Of a DNA stretch of 64,000 nt, positions 37,801 to 48,820 are shown piece by piece; the stretch's first letter is position 1; each line of letters opens with the position of its first letter. This DNA comes from Alisma plantago-aquatica (lineage: Eukaryota; Streptophyta; Magnoliopsida; Alismatales; Alismataceae), in the NCBI GenBank assembly GCA_963693085.1, contig OY856409.1, positions 1,539,916,072 through 1,539,980,071 on the forward strand. Reading direction: 5' to 3'. The translations under genes and the position numbers were made by a program. The notes under the pieces are model-generated. The model searched no databases. It worked only from the letters and a program-made list of their open reading frames with translations, and had not been told where the DNA came from.

Positions 37801-38102
37801 AACCCAAGGTAACACTATTTGGTGTCCCAACCATTGTGTTTCCACTAATGGAAAGATAAGTATTCTTTTAATTATCTAACACATTATTAACTTTATTCGC
37901 CTTTGGAAAACATTTATCAATATCAAAAGTCATTACTATTTATTAATGCATGGATTCCATTTATCTATTTGTCTTGTGCCAACAGCACTTGTGCGACAAA
38001 GACAATTAACATTACTATTTCACCAATAAAAATTATTGAGGAATTATCAATTCATTCATCATATTTTATAGTTTAATTTTACCAAAATTTGAGGATATTA
38101 CA
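34812..38102 (-). repeat. LTR of the LARD (5' LTR by minus orientation)
   Basis: This is the partner of 29222-32510 and lies next to the primer-binding site, so transcription would start in this copy and run to lower coordinates. It has the same GC-rich block at about 36230-37040. It is 2 bp longer because of a TA repeat difference in the TATATATATA tract. Confidence 0.95.
37286..37303 (-). promoter_or_regulatory. TATA box of the LARD 5' LTR
   Basis: A TATATATATATA tract is followed on the minus strand by ACATAGGTAAGAAGTCCC and then the GC-rich leader block. The same arrangement lies in the other LTR at about 31697-31710. The change from AT-rich to GC-rich sequence just downstream suggests that the transcript starts near 37260. 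Confidence 0.55.
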
Positions 38103-38646
38103 AAAGCAGTTACACCCATTTGGTACCACGGAAGGTCTTGAAGTTTATTTCAAAAAGAGGAGGGTGTCAAGTGCAAACCACAAAGTGTGGCCGTATATTA
38201 TTTTATAATCCGAAAGGATCATCCTTAACAGATTGACATGTTACAATACGCTAGTGAGGATGGCACAAATCTTCCATGAATTAATTGAGAAAAATGACTA
38301 ATGTTGTCAAAAACTTCTTCAAAATCCAGTTTAAGATAGTGGGAAAACGCACAGAATAGTAGCTACAGGCTTTTTAGCATGGATACATCTATCCTAGAAT
38401 TGTTTGACATTGATTAAAGCAATCTAGTTAGAAAGGCTGGTATGATCAACCTAAGTGGCAAATATAGAACTCAAGAACTATCTTCGCAATTATAGGATCA
38501 ATCCAGAACGCCGGTATATCACAACACTTTGATGTTGGTCAAGTTATTTTTAGGATAAAATTACGAGGTACGCAGCATTAGGTCTTTAGGCTTATCCCAA
38601 TGAGTGCGAGGGACGACAAGAGGTCCTTCATCGAGGGGCATGAAAC
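38103..38646. other. Right flank of the LARD, no gene recognised
   Basis: This is the pre-insertion continuation of the sequence ending at 29221. Nothing recognisable is coded. Confidence 0.4.
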
Positions 38647-39649
38647 TAGATCTGTAAATGGGTCGAATTCGAATCGGATACCTATGTATCCGATATTCGA
38701 ATCCGATTTTTTTCATCCGATTCGATATCCGTCAAATATGAAAAAAATTATTTGAATTCGAATTCGAAATTATTTATTCGAATCTGGATACTATTCATAT
38801 CCGATATCCAAATCTAGATTAGCGATTTCTATATTTAAGAATTACTCAAATCTAATGTTTTATCTTAAAACTTCAGCACCTAAGTTTAAATTTTAAATTA
38901 AGTTGGTCAATCTTTTTTTCAAATTCATTTCTATCAGACAACATACATTTCTGTTGTAGTTTCCTGGTATATTTTCTGGTAGACTTTAATTGTGTCTTCC
39001 AAAAAAGCCATTTCCCTTAATTAAGAGCATCCGAACACAACAAGTTGTTCCACGTTAGAATTGTTATACGAAATCAAGAACTGTATGCTTATTAGCACTA
39101 CACCTCTTACAATAACGACAGGTTGAGAATCAATATAATAAAAGTGACTAAGCAGACACGAATATGCAGTTTGAACAATATAAAATTATCAACCAAATGA
39201 AGGCTAAACACAGAAACTTTTTTCATATTTTTTTATTTGCAAATCTTTTTCAAATGACCCATAAGATATCCAAAAAAAATACAAGATTTAATGAACAAAG
39301 CACATGTACATCTATATGGAAACTTTGAATCATCATTCTTAATTGGTCTAAACACCTAAGTGACTCAAGTACATGGCGCGTTGTGGTTCAGGGCCGCAAC
39401 AACTATGTGCGAAAAGCCCGTTGTGAACAGCCCAATATTGTGAATATATATGCGGTTAATAATTTTTATGAATCACATATACTATATATACGGATTTGAA
39501 TATTTTTCGGAGCGGATATCACTATATCCGATATCCGATCCAAAAATATTTGGATACTATATTCGATATCCAAATCCGATTCGAATTATGTCGAATAAGG
39601 ATTTTTTTTTTAGATTTTGAACTCAAATTCGAATCGAATTTGCGGATTT
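38647..39649. mobile_element. Candidate hAT-like element rich in GAATTCGAATCGGATATCC
   Basis: The left end (TAGATCTGTAAATGGGTCGAA) and the reverse complement of the right end (AAATCCGCAAATTCGATTCGAA) are similar. Both flanks carry dense ATCCGATATCCGAA motifs, as in a family of plant hAT-like non-autonomous elements. The 8 bp flanks (CATGAAAC and CGCCAAAC) match at only 5 positions, so the ends are uncertain. Confidence 0.5.
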
Positions 39650-39856
39650 CGCCAAACCAAATGATTGTAGTCGCCAATCTTTACTGTAGAAATGGACTGT
39701 ATAGCTTGTCTATGGCATTATTTACTTAGCCAAACCAAATGATTAGAATTGGATATCATTATGTAAACGACTCCTTAGTTGTTGTCCAGCCAAACATGTC
39801 CTAAGGCCTGGTTCGGCCGCAAGCCTTCTGACTCCCGGTGTCGGTGCGGATTTTTA
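39650..39856. other. Spacer with a 16-bp direct repeat
   Basis: GCCAAACCAAATGATT occurs at about 39651 and again at about 39729, bracketing roughly 60 bp, possibly a tiny excised or inserted element. The last bases TTA (39854-39856) are the Harbinger target duplication. Confidence 0.5.
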
Positions 39857-39877
39857 GCCTGCGTTTGGCACGGGACC
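39857..39877 (+). repeat. Left terminal inverted repeat of the Harbinger element
   Basis: GCCTGCGTTTGGCAC plus GGGACC; preceded by the TTA target duplication. The G(G)N..GTTTGG form is usual for PIF/Harbinger ends. Confidence 0.95.
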
Positions 39878-40439
39878 AAAACCCGATTTTGTGTTGTCTT
39901 TTAGTGCCAACCCTGCCAAACAACTGCCGGTTTGAGGTTGATTCGTGTTTGGTTCGCAACCCTGAAAATCCTCCGTTATGGGATAACGGAACCCCCCAAC
40001 CCGGGTTCTCCCAGTCCCACGAGGGGCGGGATTCCGGTTCACAAACCGGTTTTGGCGATCTGATCCTCTCCTCGCCCCACACCCATCCTGGCATTCTTCG
40101 CCTTTCCCCTCTACCTGTTGTATCTTCTGCTCTGTGGTCTCTGCTCTCTTCTCTCCCGAGACCTCCTCTCCTGAGACCTCGAGACGACCTCGCCATTACT
40201 ATTATCGCCGTTAAAGCTGACCCATCATTTCCAGCGGTCGTTTCCAGCGGCAAAGGTATGCCAGGCGACTGGCGTACGCCAAACCCTGCCCAGTGGAGTA
40301 GGCGGAATACCAGGTCAATCAAGCGGATGTATGGGTGTGGTGGCTCGTCTGCAAGCGCCGAGCTACTTCAGCAGTCTACACGCGGACAAGGAACCCTCCC
40401 GAGTTGTCAACTCACATCCAAGCGCCCCATTTCACCGTG

Positions 40440-40578
40440 TACAAGCCGTGCAGTAAACCCTAGGAAGGGCAACCACTGTCGCGCCTGCTATATAGTTCTG
40501 CACTTCATCAGCGATCTCCTCGCTTTTCACCTTCGAACCCTCCACACAGTCTTCTGTTCCTCCGCCGCTGCTTGCAAG
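40440..40578 (+). promoter_or_regulatory. Internal promoter and leader exon of the Harbinger element
   Basis: A TATATA box at 40489-40494 is preceded by TAAACCCTAGG (about 40455), a telo-box-like element common in plant promoters. It is followed by a C/T-rich leader and a strong 5' splice donor, TTGCAAG|GTTTGTC, at 40578/40579. The whole stretch from about 40085 is GC-rich compared with the AT-rich 41-43 kb DNA that would form the following intron. No translation start for the downstream genes lies in this exon, so it looks like a 5' UTR exon. Confidence 0.6.
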
Positions 40579-43500
40579 GTTTGTCTCCGCCGCCCCTTTT
40601 CTTTCTTTCTGTTTGCTAGCCTCCTATCTTTACTCTTGTAACGATAGATGATTTAATCAGTAAACTAATGTGTATTTGTCTCTCAATTTCTTGTCACATG
40701 TTTCGTCCCTGGCAATGTCTGGTCGTGCTCCTGTTTTCTTCATCTCGGTTGAGCAGGTAATTGTTCTAGCAAACACCAACACACGTTTTCTCCTATTGTG
40801 GTTGCCTGCTTGCTTCATTCGGACAATGTTGTTGTTGTATTATTTCCACGGGTAACAGGGGTTATTGGGATGTTGTATAATGACACATTTTCTCCTGATT
40901 TCTTCAACTCTGTATTCTTGTAACATTGTCGACACTCCAAGTACTGCACAGGAGACCATCATTTTCTTTTCTTCTTTTGCCCTAATGTTACATATTACCT
41001 AATGTTAAATATTATTGATAACATACTAAAGAACAACTGTAATTAAAAAATTTACTCCAACCATTGATATGCATTGTATTCTAGCAACACACTAGGCCAG
41101 ATCTTTTTGTGCTTATTCTAGCATGTTGTTCCTTTTGTTGTTGACCTTGTCACAATATTGTTGCATGTCATGAGATGAATGGTTACTTTTAACAAATTAA
41201 TCAATAAGTAGTCTACATATACTACACTTGCAACATTGATGATTCATAACACATATATTTCATGTATTCTCAATGATGTCTGTTTTGGTTCTGAGATGGA
41301 AAGATGGTTCTTGTAGTCATCTACTTAGGCTATCCTTTATGAGGTTTCTTTCATTTCCATCAACCCCCCAACATTCACACTAAATTTGGATCTGCGCTGA
41401 TAGACATAATGACCTCATTATATTTGTGTTTGAAGATACCTCAAACACTACAATGGTGGATGCGCTATTTTCACTTATTTCAATGATAAAGTCCATTCCA
41501 ATGAGTATGGCATAGTCTCGTTAATTTTATCATATACAATATTTATAATGATCTTCTTCATTCCATATGCACTTCAGCATATCTTCCTCAAAGCTGAAGT
41601 ATTCAAAGCTCAAGTATTCACAACCAACAGAACATAATTTCAAAGGTGGCCTTGTCACATGTTTTATTAGTTAGGGAGTTGAGGGAGTACACATGTTTTT
41701 AGTTTCAATCAAAGAAGAATAAGAACTGGGGTTGGAGTCTGCAAAATGATGTGTGCATTCCAATCTGATCCATGTGTGTGCCACTATTAATCCGTCTACA
41801 TGATTAAGGTCTGCAGTGTAGTATTTACAATTATCCACTACAAGGTCTGCAGTGTTGTATTTGAAAATAATCATTCATTGTGTTAAGTAGAAAATATTTT
41901 GTCTTATCTATGTCACATATTCACTAGATTTAATTCATATCCTTCCTGAATTGTAAAAATTCTTTTGAACGTCATCTGCCACAACTCATACATGTTGCTC
42001 ACATTTAAGCAAATGTTTTTTGCAACATTCAATGTAGTTGTGCATAAGGAAACGCTGGTAAGAAAACTTGGTTGATTTATTCTAAAACGGCACTCCACAT
42101 AAATCCTTACCCTCCCTCCTATACAAATTGTTCAGTGAAGTCAGTTTTGATCACGAGAAACAAATGACATCAACATGTCCTGTTGTGTTTTCAGCAACAA
42201 TATTTGTAATACAAATATGTTGATATATAGTATTGAAGCAAATCAATCAAACAGATTCATTATTATTTATTTGGTCTATTGGTAGCTATTTTTCTGCTAA
42301 AATATACAATTTTTTGTCCCTAGCATAAGCTAATATCGTAGGGATATCAAGCAACTTTGACAGTTCCTTATTAGAAAAAAAAATATGCCCTGGCAAAACT
42401 GGATATCTCAGAATTAGGTTCGATGATTAACATCAGCAGAATTGATTCTAATAATAATTAAAATGTATTAGGGTACTATAAGGTCATACATACCGCATAG
42501 CATTCACAACATAATCGTATTGCTGAACAGGGTATGTTGTACATGATCTTGAAGCAATCGATCAAATGAAATAAAAATTCTATTTATTTGGTATAATGGT
42601 AGTTGTTTCTCTGCTATTATGTGTAGTATTTTTTTGGACATAAATGCAATTGCTAATATGGTAGGGATATCAAGCTTTTCTGACAGTTTGTTATAGGAGA
42701 CATATAATGCCATATAATATGATGTTTGTCTCAAGGATTTTTCCCCTGTTTATGAGGTGATGTTTCTGAAGATATCTGATGATAATGTTCATATCCAGTC
42801 CAAAAAAGAGAGAAAAGAAAAAATGTTTACTTTGTGCAAGATGGACTTTATGAGCTGGTTTTTGTTATTTACATTCTGTTCAGCTTACCCACATATTATA
42901 GCCCTTTTCTAACTATGAACAATGTTACTATTGTACACACATCCTCTTAAGCTCAAATTTTTTAACGTGATTGATATAGCAGATATATATCAATATTTTT
43001 ACAATGTTACTATTGTACACACTATTGATATAACAGACATATATCAATATTTTATAATTCTTATCTGTAATTGTACATGTTAATATTTTATTTTGTGAAA
43101 GATGGACTTGTGGTCAATTGCACATACTTCATTCATGTAGTTTGGGTCAAATTTATGAGGTTATGTCATGAATTGTATCATCTCTACTTCCAAGAAAAAA
43201 TCATGATCATGTTTATAATAAAAATATATATACACCTGAAATTATAGTTAGTATGGGTAATTTTGTGATATATGTTAGTGTAGGGATGTATGTTAGTATA
43301 GGGATATATAGTTAGTATACGGATATATACTTCAAATTCAGTTGTGTTGTGAGTTTAGTAATTTTTACCAGTTAGTATAGGAACTTTGTGATATATATGG
43401 ATATATACTTCAAATGCCAGTTCTGTTGTGAAACAATTATGCTTTGTGATATATGTTAGCTTGAATGAATGGTTTTAATGTTAGCTTGAATGAATGATTT

Positions 43501-44003
43501 TAATGTTCGCTTGAATGAATGATTTTATTCTTCATGTAGACCAAAATGTACACCCATTAGTATTCTGCTGATTATATTGCAAATAATACCACTATTTCGG
43601 CTAATCTGTGTTCCCTCTGAATTTCTTGTATGTACCGTCGCTGACCCTATCGCTGGTCGTGCAACTCTCTTCAACTTTAAAATCACTTGGGATTACCAGG
43701 TATATCTCATGAGCAATATGAACACGTTTAATGTGAATGGCATGTTGAATGCTTGCTATTTATGTAGTTTTCATGTAATGAACATATTTGATGATGTGCT
43801 TGCTACAACATTTCAAATTTAACAACAATTTAAAATTTGTTGTACACATTTTTGATCTTATGACTGGTCCAGGTAATGGATCTTGTCTTAGCCTACTTCA
43901 ATACAATTTATTGATTTCAACTGCGTAGTCTCATACTAGGTTCGTATAACGGTTTCGTTTAAACACCCACACTACACTGATATATCGCAGTGTCATTGCT
44001 ACT
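40579..44003 (+). other. Presumed long leader intron(s) of the Harbinger element
   Basis: AT-rich, no secure coding. Two exon-like islands end in GT donors: 40690-40756 (ATGTCTGGTCGTGC...GAGCAG|GTAATT) and 43600-43700 (CCCTCTGAATTTC...TACCAG|GTATAT). Their products are not recognised. A diverged direct duplication lies at about 42220-42400 and 42540-42720, and a TTGAATGAATG(A/G)TTTTAATGTT unit is repeated three times at 43453-43530. Confidence 0.45.
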
Positions 44004-45096
44004 ATGGTTGCAACCGACCCGAGGTTCTGTATTGTATGGTCGAAAGAGTTGGATGAGGCTCTGGTTGCGGCATTGAGGAGACAAATATGACATGGGTAGG
44101 TGCGTCGATGGAATATTTACTAGGGACGCGTGGAGGGAGACGCTACGCGATTGGCATATCGGGATGGGGAGGAACGAGGGTACATTGGATTAGTTAAAAA
44201 CTCGGTGAAAGAACCTCAGGAGAGACTATGCAAAGATAAAACGGGTAACCAACAAAAGTGGTGTTGGATGGGATGACAGCAGGCACAAGCCAATATTGCC
44301 TGACACCCCGGAGTGGAGGGAGGCACTTGCGGTATGTCTAAAAAATATATACTCCTCTAACTATCATATATTAAATTAAACTTGTTATTGTTGACCTAAT
44401 CAGTAGTTGTCCCCTATTTTAGGCAAACAGGGAACTAGCGAGATTGATCAACAGACCATTCTACCACTACCACGACGTTGAGCTGATGGGGGGAGGAACA
44501 TAGCTAGGGGCCATCATGCAATGTCCTCAAGCGATAGACAATCTCCTTCTGATGTTGCATCTGAAGATGATGTTGTTGTTGACCTAGATGCATCTGATTC
44601 ATTTGTCAGCCCAGAACCAACCGGTCCAGCCGGTTTCACTGAAGATGTGGTTAATTTTGGGACGCAAAGTGAGGACACCAATGGCGGATCACACAACCAA
44701 GGTGTTGGTACAAGGACTCCCACCACGATCATACGTAGGAAGCGAGCGTCAAGCTCACAGGACAGTTGTGTCATGTCTAATGATGTTGTGTCTGAATTCA
44801 CAAAGGTGTTTTCCAAGGTACATGAGATGGGCAACGGAATTGCTGCTAGGTGTAATGATAAAGACGAATACCAAACTATTTTATACCACTTTCATGCAAC
44901 CTACCCTGACGCCCCTATCCCAGTTTTTACCACTCTTGTGCACGCCATAAAAGATCCAGCTAACCGTAATATTTACCTAAGCCTTATGGACACCCCACAA
45001 AAAATTACCATTTGGTTGCAAGACTTGTGGGAAATGAAGAACACAGCTTCTGCATCACAATCACCCTTCACGCCACAATCTCCACCGTACTTTTGA
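44004..45096 (+). pseudogene. Myb/SANT-like protein 1 of the Harbinger element (two exons, frameshifted)
   Basis: Exon 1 (44004-44331) reads VWSKELDEALVAALRRQI, CVDGIFTRDAWRE, KNLRRDYAKIKRV and SGVGWDD. This is the pattern of the plant Myb/SANT-like DNA-binding domain that accompanies PIF/Harbinger transposases and helps bring them to the DNA ends. An intron of 91 bp follows (GTATGT...TTTTAG, 44332-44422). Exon 2 gives RPFYHYHDVELM, then a frame change at a run of six G (about 44483), after which the frame beginning MSSSDRQSPSD stays open to 45096. That part is acidic and Ser-rich, with a basic RRKRAS patch and a conserved C-terminal half. Exon 1 also has stops, at HG-type and LK-type positions, so the gene is broken. 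Confidence 0.82.
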
Positions 45097-45339
45097 GGTT
45101 GACTAATTTAATAAGTATATCAGTATCCTGCCTTTTATTTGATGAACTTTATCAGAAGTTGTTGTTGTACTATTTTATTCTGTTGGGAACAATCTCTGAA
45201 CTATAGTACTATGTAATGGTTTATCTTGTTATTTGCTATTTGGTCAATATTTTCTATTTTGTCGCTATAGCCCTAATTTCATTTCTACAATATCTCAATA
45301 TTTCTCTGATGCGGATAATCACTTTTAATTATAGACGTG

Positions 45340-46681
45340 ATGGCTGGTATGCATCCATATGAAATAACTGATGACATACTACAACTACTGCATCTTATGT
45401 CTGGTCCGGCTTATGACATTGCTAACGCAATATCCTACCAAATAGCCGACCAAATTTCTCATAATATCATGCAAAATTTAGACGCCGTAACCACACACCA
45501 ACCAATACCGAGATCGGTTAGTATTAGGAGCGGCCATCAAAAGGTTTTAGAAATAATAACCGGCCATGAAAGGAGGGCGTACGATCTGTACCGTATGCTA
45601 CCCAACACGGTTTTAGCCTTTGTTGACAAACTTGAGGACCGAGGTTTGTTGAAAAGTACCAGAGGTGTGTCATCATTGGAGGCAGTTTGCTACTTCCTTC
45701 AGATGGTTGGCCATGGCCATACCATCCGTGTTCTTGCTGAGGACTACATTCATAGTGGTGAGACCATAAGTAGAAAGTTTAACGAGGTGTTGGATGCAGT
45801 GTGTGCTTTGTGCAGCGAATATATTGTCATGCCAACTGCATCCATAACTCCGCACCGTTGCATCACCGAGAGTCCAAGATTTTACTCTTACTTCAAGGTA
45901 TGACCATCACTTAGTTGACCATTGTCCATTCCATTGTTAATATAACCACTATCGTCACCGTTGAGTTTGGTATATACTTGCGTGTTTCTTATATACTTGT
46001 CTTAGGATGCCATTGGGGCAATTGAAGGGACACACATCCCCGTTTTGGTGAAGCGCGAAAAGTAGAACCGATGTAGAAATAGCAAAGGGAATGTTTTCCA
46101 TGAATGTCATGGCTACAGTCGACTTCTCAATGGAGTTTACATATATCATGACTGGTTGGGAGGGATATGTTGCTGACCAAAGGGTACTTCAGGCAGCTAC
46201 AACCACAGGCGGGTTCAAAGTACCCGCTGGGAAGTACTATCTTGTTGATGCAGGGTACGCCAACACCAGACAATTTCTTGCACCATATCGAAACGTTGCT
46301 TACCATATAGCAGAGTATCGGGGTAACAGAGGCTCATACACAAGCAAAAAGGAAATGTTCAACCACCGACATGCTCAACTACGTAATGTTGTCGAGTGAG
46401 CCTTCGGTGTGTTGAAAAAGAGGTTTTCCTACTTTTGTAAAGGAGCAACTTTTCCCGTGCAGTCTCAGTCTCGGATTGTAATGGCTTGTTGTATCGTTCA
46501 TAATTTTATCTGACGGCAAAATGATGGCGATCCTATGATGGATGAAAACTTGGATGAGCCTCATACTACCACTGACATCTTGAACGAATTGAGTTCTCTG
46601 CAACAAACAAGCCAGGCCGATGCTAGAGAGGGAGATGTCTTGCGCGAAACTGTTGCCAATTCTATGTGGGCAAATCAGTGA
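45340..46681 (+). pseudogene. PIF/Harbinger DDE transposase (two exons, inactive)
   Basis: Exon 1 (45340-45897, 186 codons, intact) has RMLPNTVLAFVDKLEDRGLL, SLEAVCYFLQMVGH and EDYIHSGETISRKFNEVLDAV, the N-terminal helix-turn-helix-like region, and ends RFYSYFK. An intron of 108 bp (45898-46005) follows at the conserved position before DAIGAIEGTHIP. In exon 2 the first catalytic Asp of the DGTH motif is Glu, the second is in VDAGYAN, and the Glu of VVE(R)AFGVLKKRF is the third. Defects: a TAG in the KREK region (about 46063), a one-base insertion in a T run (about 46093), and a TGA at 46397 in place of a CGA Arg codon. The product would cut and join transposon ends at TWA sites. Confidence 0.93.
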
Positions 46682-46853
46682 TTTATACATTTGTTTTCTA
46701 ACTTGCAGACATTGAAACATGGTGTACAACATGTTTCACTTACTCCTATTTTTTGTAACGGCCAACTTTTGTTCTCAAACTGTATTGTTCACTACAATTT
46801 TGCCTACTTATAAATATTGTGAAATTACGTCTCATTAGGTTTTCTGTCTAGAA

Positions 46854-47279
46854 ATGGGCAATGACATGCCGTCGTGTCCATGTGGCATGCAGTGCACCGT
46901 ACGAGTGTACATGGATGCCATAGATGCGGCAAACGGACGGTTTGAAGACAACAATCCCCACAGGCCATACTTTACATGTGGTAGTGGTCTTGTACCAACC
47001 AGATGACATATGAGGTTGCCCACGCAACAAGTACCACCTACAGTGGCTACGCTGACTGCAATTAGGGATGCAATGGTATCACAGCTCGCATATGCACGTA
47101 GCGAATGCAAGTTCTGGTCAGAACATTGTGCCTTTGTCTGTTCAACAAGAGCAGACACGGATAGGTTACAATAAGAAATTTCAAGCATGCGGGAGAGGTG
47201 CCAATATCTTCGCCACCGACTTCAAATAACGACCGATAATGACTCTTCAACAGAAGAAGATGGATACAATACATCATAG
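46854..47279 (+). pseudogene. GRF-type zinc-finger-like accessory gene 1 (two premature stops)
   Basis: A 142-codon frame from ATG at 46854 starts MGNDMPSCPCGMQCTVRVY and continues RPYFTCGSG. This is the CxCG...(Y/F)xxC part of a GRF-like zinc finger; the second half of the finger is not evident. After TGA at 46975-46995 the same frame goes on with AIRDAMVSQLAYARSECKFW and, after a TAA, MRERCQYLRHRLQ, a likely helical or coiled-coil tail. Both stops could come from Arg CGA and Gln CAA by C-to-T change. The ATG is 3 nt after a TCTAG splice-site-like sequence. GRF fingers bind single-stranded DNA or RNA in known proteins; a role in transposition is only inferred. Confidence 0.6.
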
Positions 47280-47426
47280 ATATACTATGTTATGATATGT
47301 CCAAATTAATTGCACTTGTCTGTTGCAACAATTAAGTACTCCTGATCAAATGGTCTATATATTATCTTTGAAAACTATGTCATGAACCCGATATTTTTAT
47401 ATTAATCGTCAAGTTTGTTTTATTAG

Positions 47427-47934
47427 ATGTCGATGATTCCATCTGAGGTTCCGATGTGTGATTGTGGGTTAAATGCAACCTTACGCCTTAACACAGAGGA
47501 TGCAGGGTTTAATGACTTTGCCATTCTGAGTCAAAGGTTGGGCAAAATGTATTACATATGCCCTACTCGTGAGGTGTGATAGTACATCAATAAATAATAC
47601 ACTGCCCTTGTCGAGGCTCCGCATTCTTTGCCATTAACTTGTACTTCGTACTACATTTTAGGGAAAAGACCGATGCAGATACTTTCATTGGGCAGACGAT
47701 ATCCCCCCAACAATTGATTCATTGAAAGCGAAGATTATGTTACTAACTGTTGAGTGCAAGTCAGTGTGGGGTCAGGCGATGAACATGAAGGACTTCGTTG
47801 AAATGCGTTACAACTACGATGAATTATACTCTAACAAAAAGTATGAGCATGAGGTTTTAGAACGCAACGTTGCCAGTCTGGAGGAAGATTGTCGTCTGCT
47901 TCTGGACATCCCTTCACCTCAAATGACTCCATAA
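47427..47934 (+). CDS. GRF zinc-finger accessory protein 2 (two exons, intact frame)
   Basis: Exon 1 (47427-47573) and exon 2 (47662-47934) join in frame through an intron of 88 bp (GTGTGA...TTTTAG) to give 139 aa. MCDCGLNATLR, then LGKMYYICP and, across the splice, DRCRYFHWADD form a complete GRF-type zinc finger (CxCG, then a Cys after the YY segment, then RCxYFxW). The C-terminal half (YNYDELYSNKKYEHEVLERNV) is charged and predicted to be coiled-coil. The ATG stands immediately after a TATTAG acceptor, so it needs an upstream spliced leader. It is the only gene of the element with no visible break. GRF domains are known in APE2, NEIL3, TOP3A and plant transposon-linked proteins; its job here is unknown. 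Confidence 0.72.
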
Positions 47935-48262
47935 CGTTGAATGGCAAATGCATTTACATTGTCTTCTCAGAATTTAGGCACTTTTGTAAATGTCATATTA
48001 CATTGAATGTCAAATCCCATCACCTCAAATGACTATCAATGGATGTTATGAACATCATACACTTGTTTAATTTAGGCACTTTTATAATCGTCATATTACA
48101 TTTTAAGTGTTATGAAAATTTTCTTCATGTTGATGAGTGTTTTATTAAGGATGTATGTTATTAATCGAAATTTTGGTTAACGTTAGCTCGAACCAAATAA
48201 TACAATTAATTGTGATATACACCCTTACTTTTGAAAAATATATTACTTACAGAATCTGTTAT

Positions 48263-48619
48263 ATGGCTGGCCAACCGCCGACACCGTCTTTTATGTGGTC
48301 TATCAAGCTTGATATGGTTCTCAGGGGTTTGATGAGAACCCAATATCACGTGGGTAGATGTGTAAATGGAGTATACTCTACACAGGCTTGGATGGAGGCA
48401 TGGCACCAGTTCTCATACATAACAGGAGGCCCTTATATTTCATTGCCTGAGTTGCAAATGTGATGGCAATACATCAAGAGAGAGTTTGTAAGAGAATATG
48501 TTCATATTGGGAGATTTATTGCCTCCCCCCACATTGGTCGCGCAACAAGGGATTGAACGCAACTTCTTGACGACGCGTCGCACTTACCCACCAGGGATTT
48601 TTTTAGCACTGACGATTGA
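48263..48619 (+). pseudogene. Myb/SANT-like protein 2 of the Harbinger element (stops)
   Basis: From ATG at 48263 the frame gives FMWSIKLDMVLRGLMR, VGRCVNGVYSTQAWMEAW, LPELQM and, after a TGA at 48461, WQYIKREFVREYVHIGRF. This follows the same pattern as the Myb/SANT-like domain at 44004 (W..ELD..L...L, G.CV.G.....AW, L...W..I...F), but is clearly divergent from it. A second TGA sits at about 48554, and the frame ends at 48619. An acceptor-like TTACAG lies 11 nt before the ATG. It is probably an ancient paralogue of protein 1, kept as a separate gene; this copy is broken. Confidence 0.65.
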
Positions 48620-48820
48620 AATTAACGAATGAACTTGTAACTTATGTGCTAAATGTAGTTGTGTTTTTGCATCGCAACAATTTACATTCTCTACTTGTGT
48701 TACATTATTATATGTTGCTACCATAATGCGATCAAATTTCCTACTTCATTATTATGTTAATGCCACAGTTACTTTACGAATTCTGTTATTTGTTCATACC
48801 TTTGTTTTTATTAATTTTAG

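Larger units (their letters stand above)
29222..38102 (-). mobile_element. Complete non-autonomous LTR retrotransposon (LARD), 8881 bp
   Basis: Two near-identical LTRs (29222-32510 and 34812-38102) flank a 2.3 kb interior. The target duplication is AAAGT (29217-29221) against AAAGC (38103-38107). On the minus strand the interior begins with TGGTATCAGAGC two bases from the LTR and ends with GAGGACAAAATTCC...AAGGAGGGG before the other LTR. That end matches the GAGGACGAAATT...AAGGGGGG signature of plant chromovirus-type Ty3/gypsy elements. There is no gag, protease, RT or integrase motif, so it would need proteins from a related element. My hand comparison finds about 58 substitutions in 3.29 kb (about 1.8%), mostly transitions, plus a 2 bp TA indel, so it is the youngest large insertion in the window. 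Confidence 0.93.

Noticed and set aside
29222..38102. Segmental duplication of a host region (two 3.29 kb copies)
   Set aside because: TG...CA ends, PBS, PPT and the matching 5-bp flanks show that these are LTRs of one retrotransposon.
39781..39810. GGCCTGGTTCGGCCGCAAG as another Tourist-type end
   Set aside because: Preceded by TAA and of the right style, but no matching inverted end followed by TTA was found downstream.
39838..40641. 267-codon open frame, the longest in the window
   Set aside because: It starts outside the Harbinger element, crosses the TIR and TTA junction and covers the promoter-like region and leader exon. It is open because the stretch is GC-rich. No domain was seen, so I do not call it a gene.
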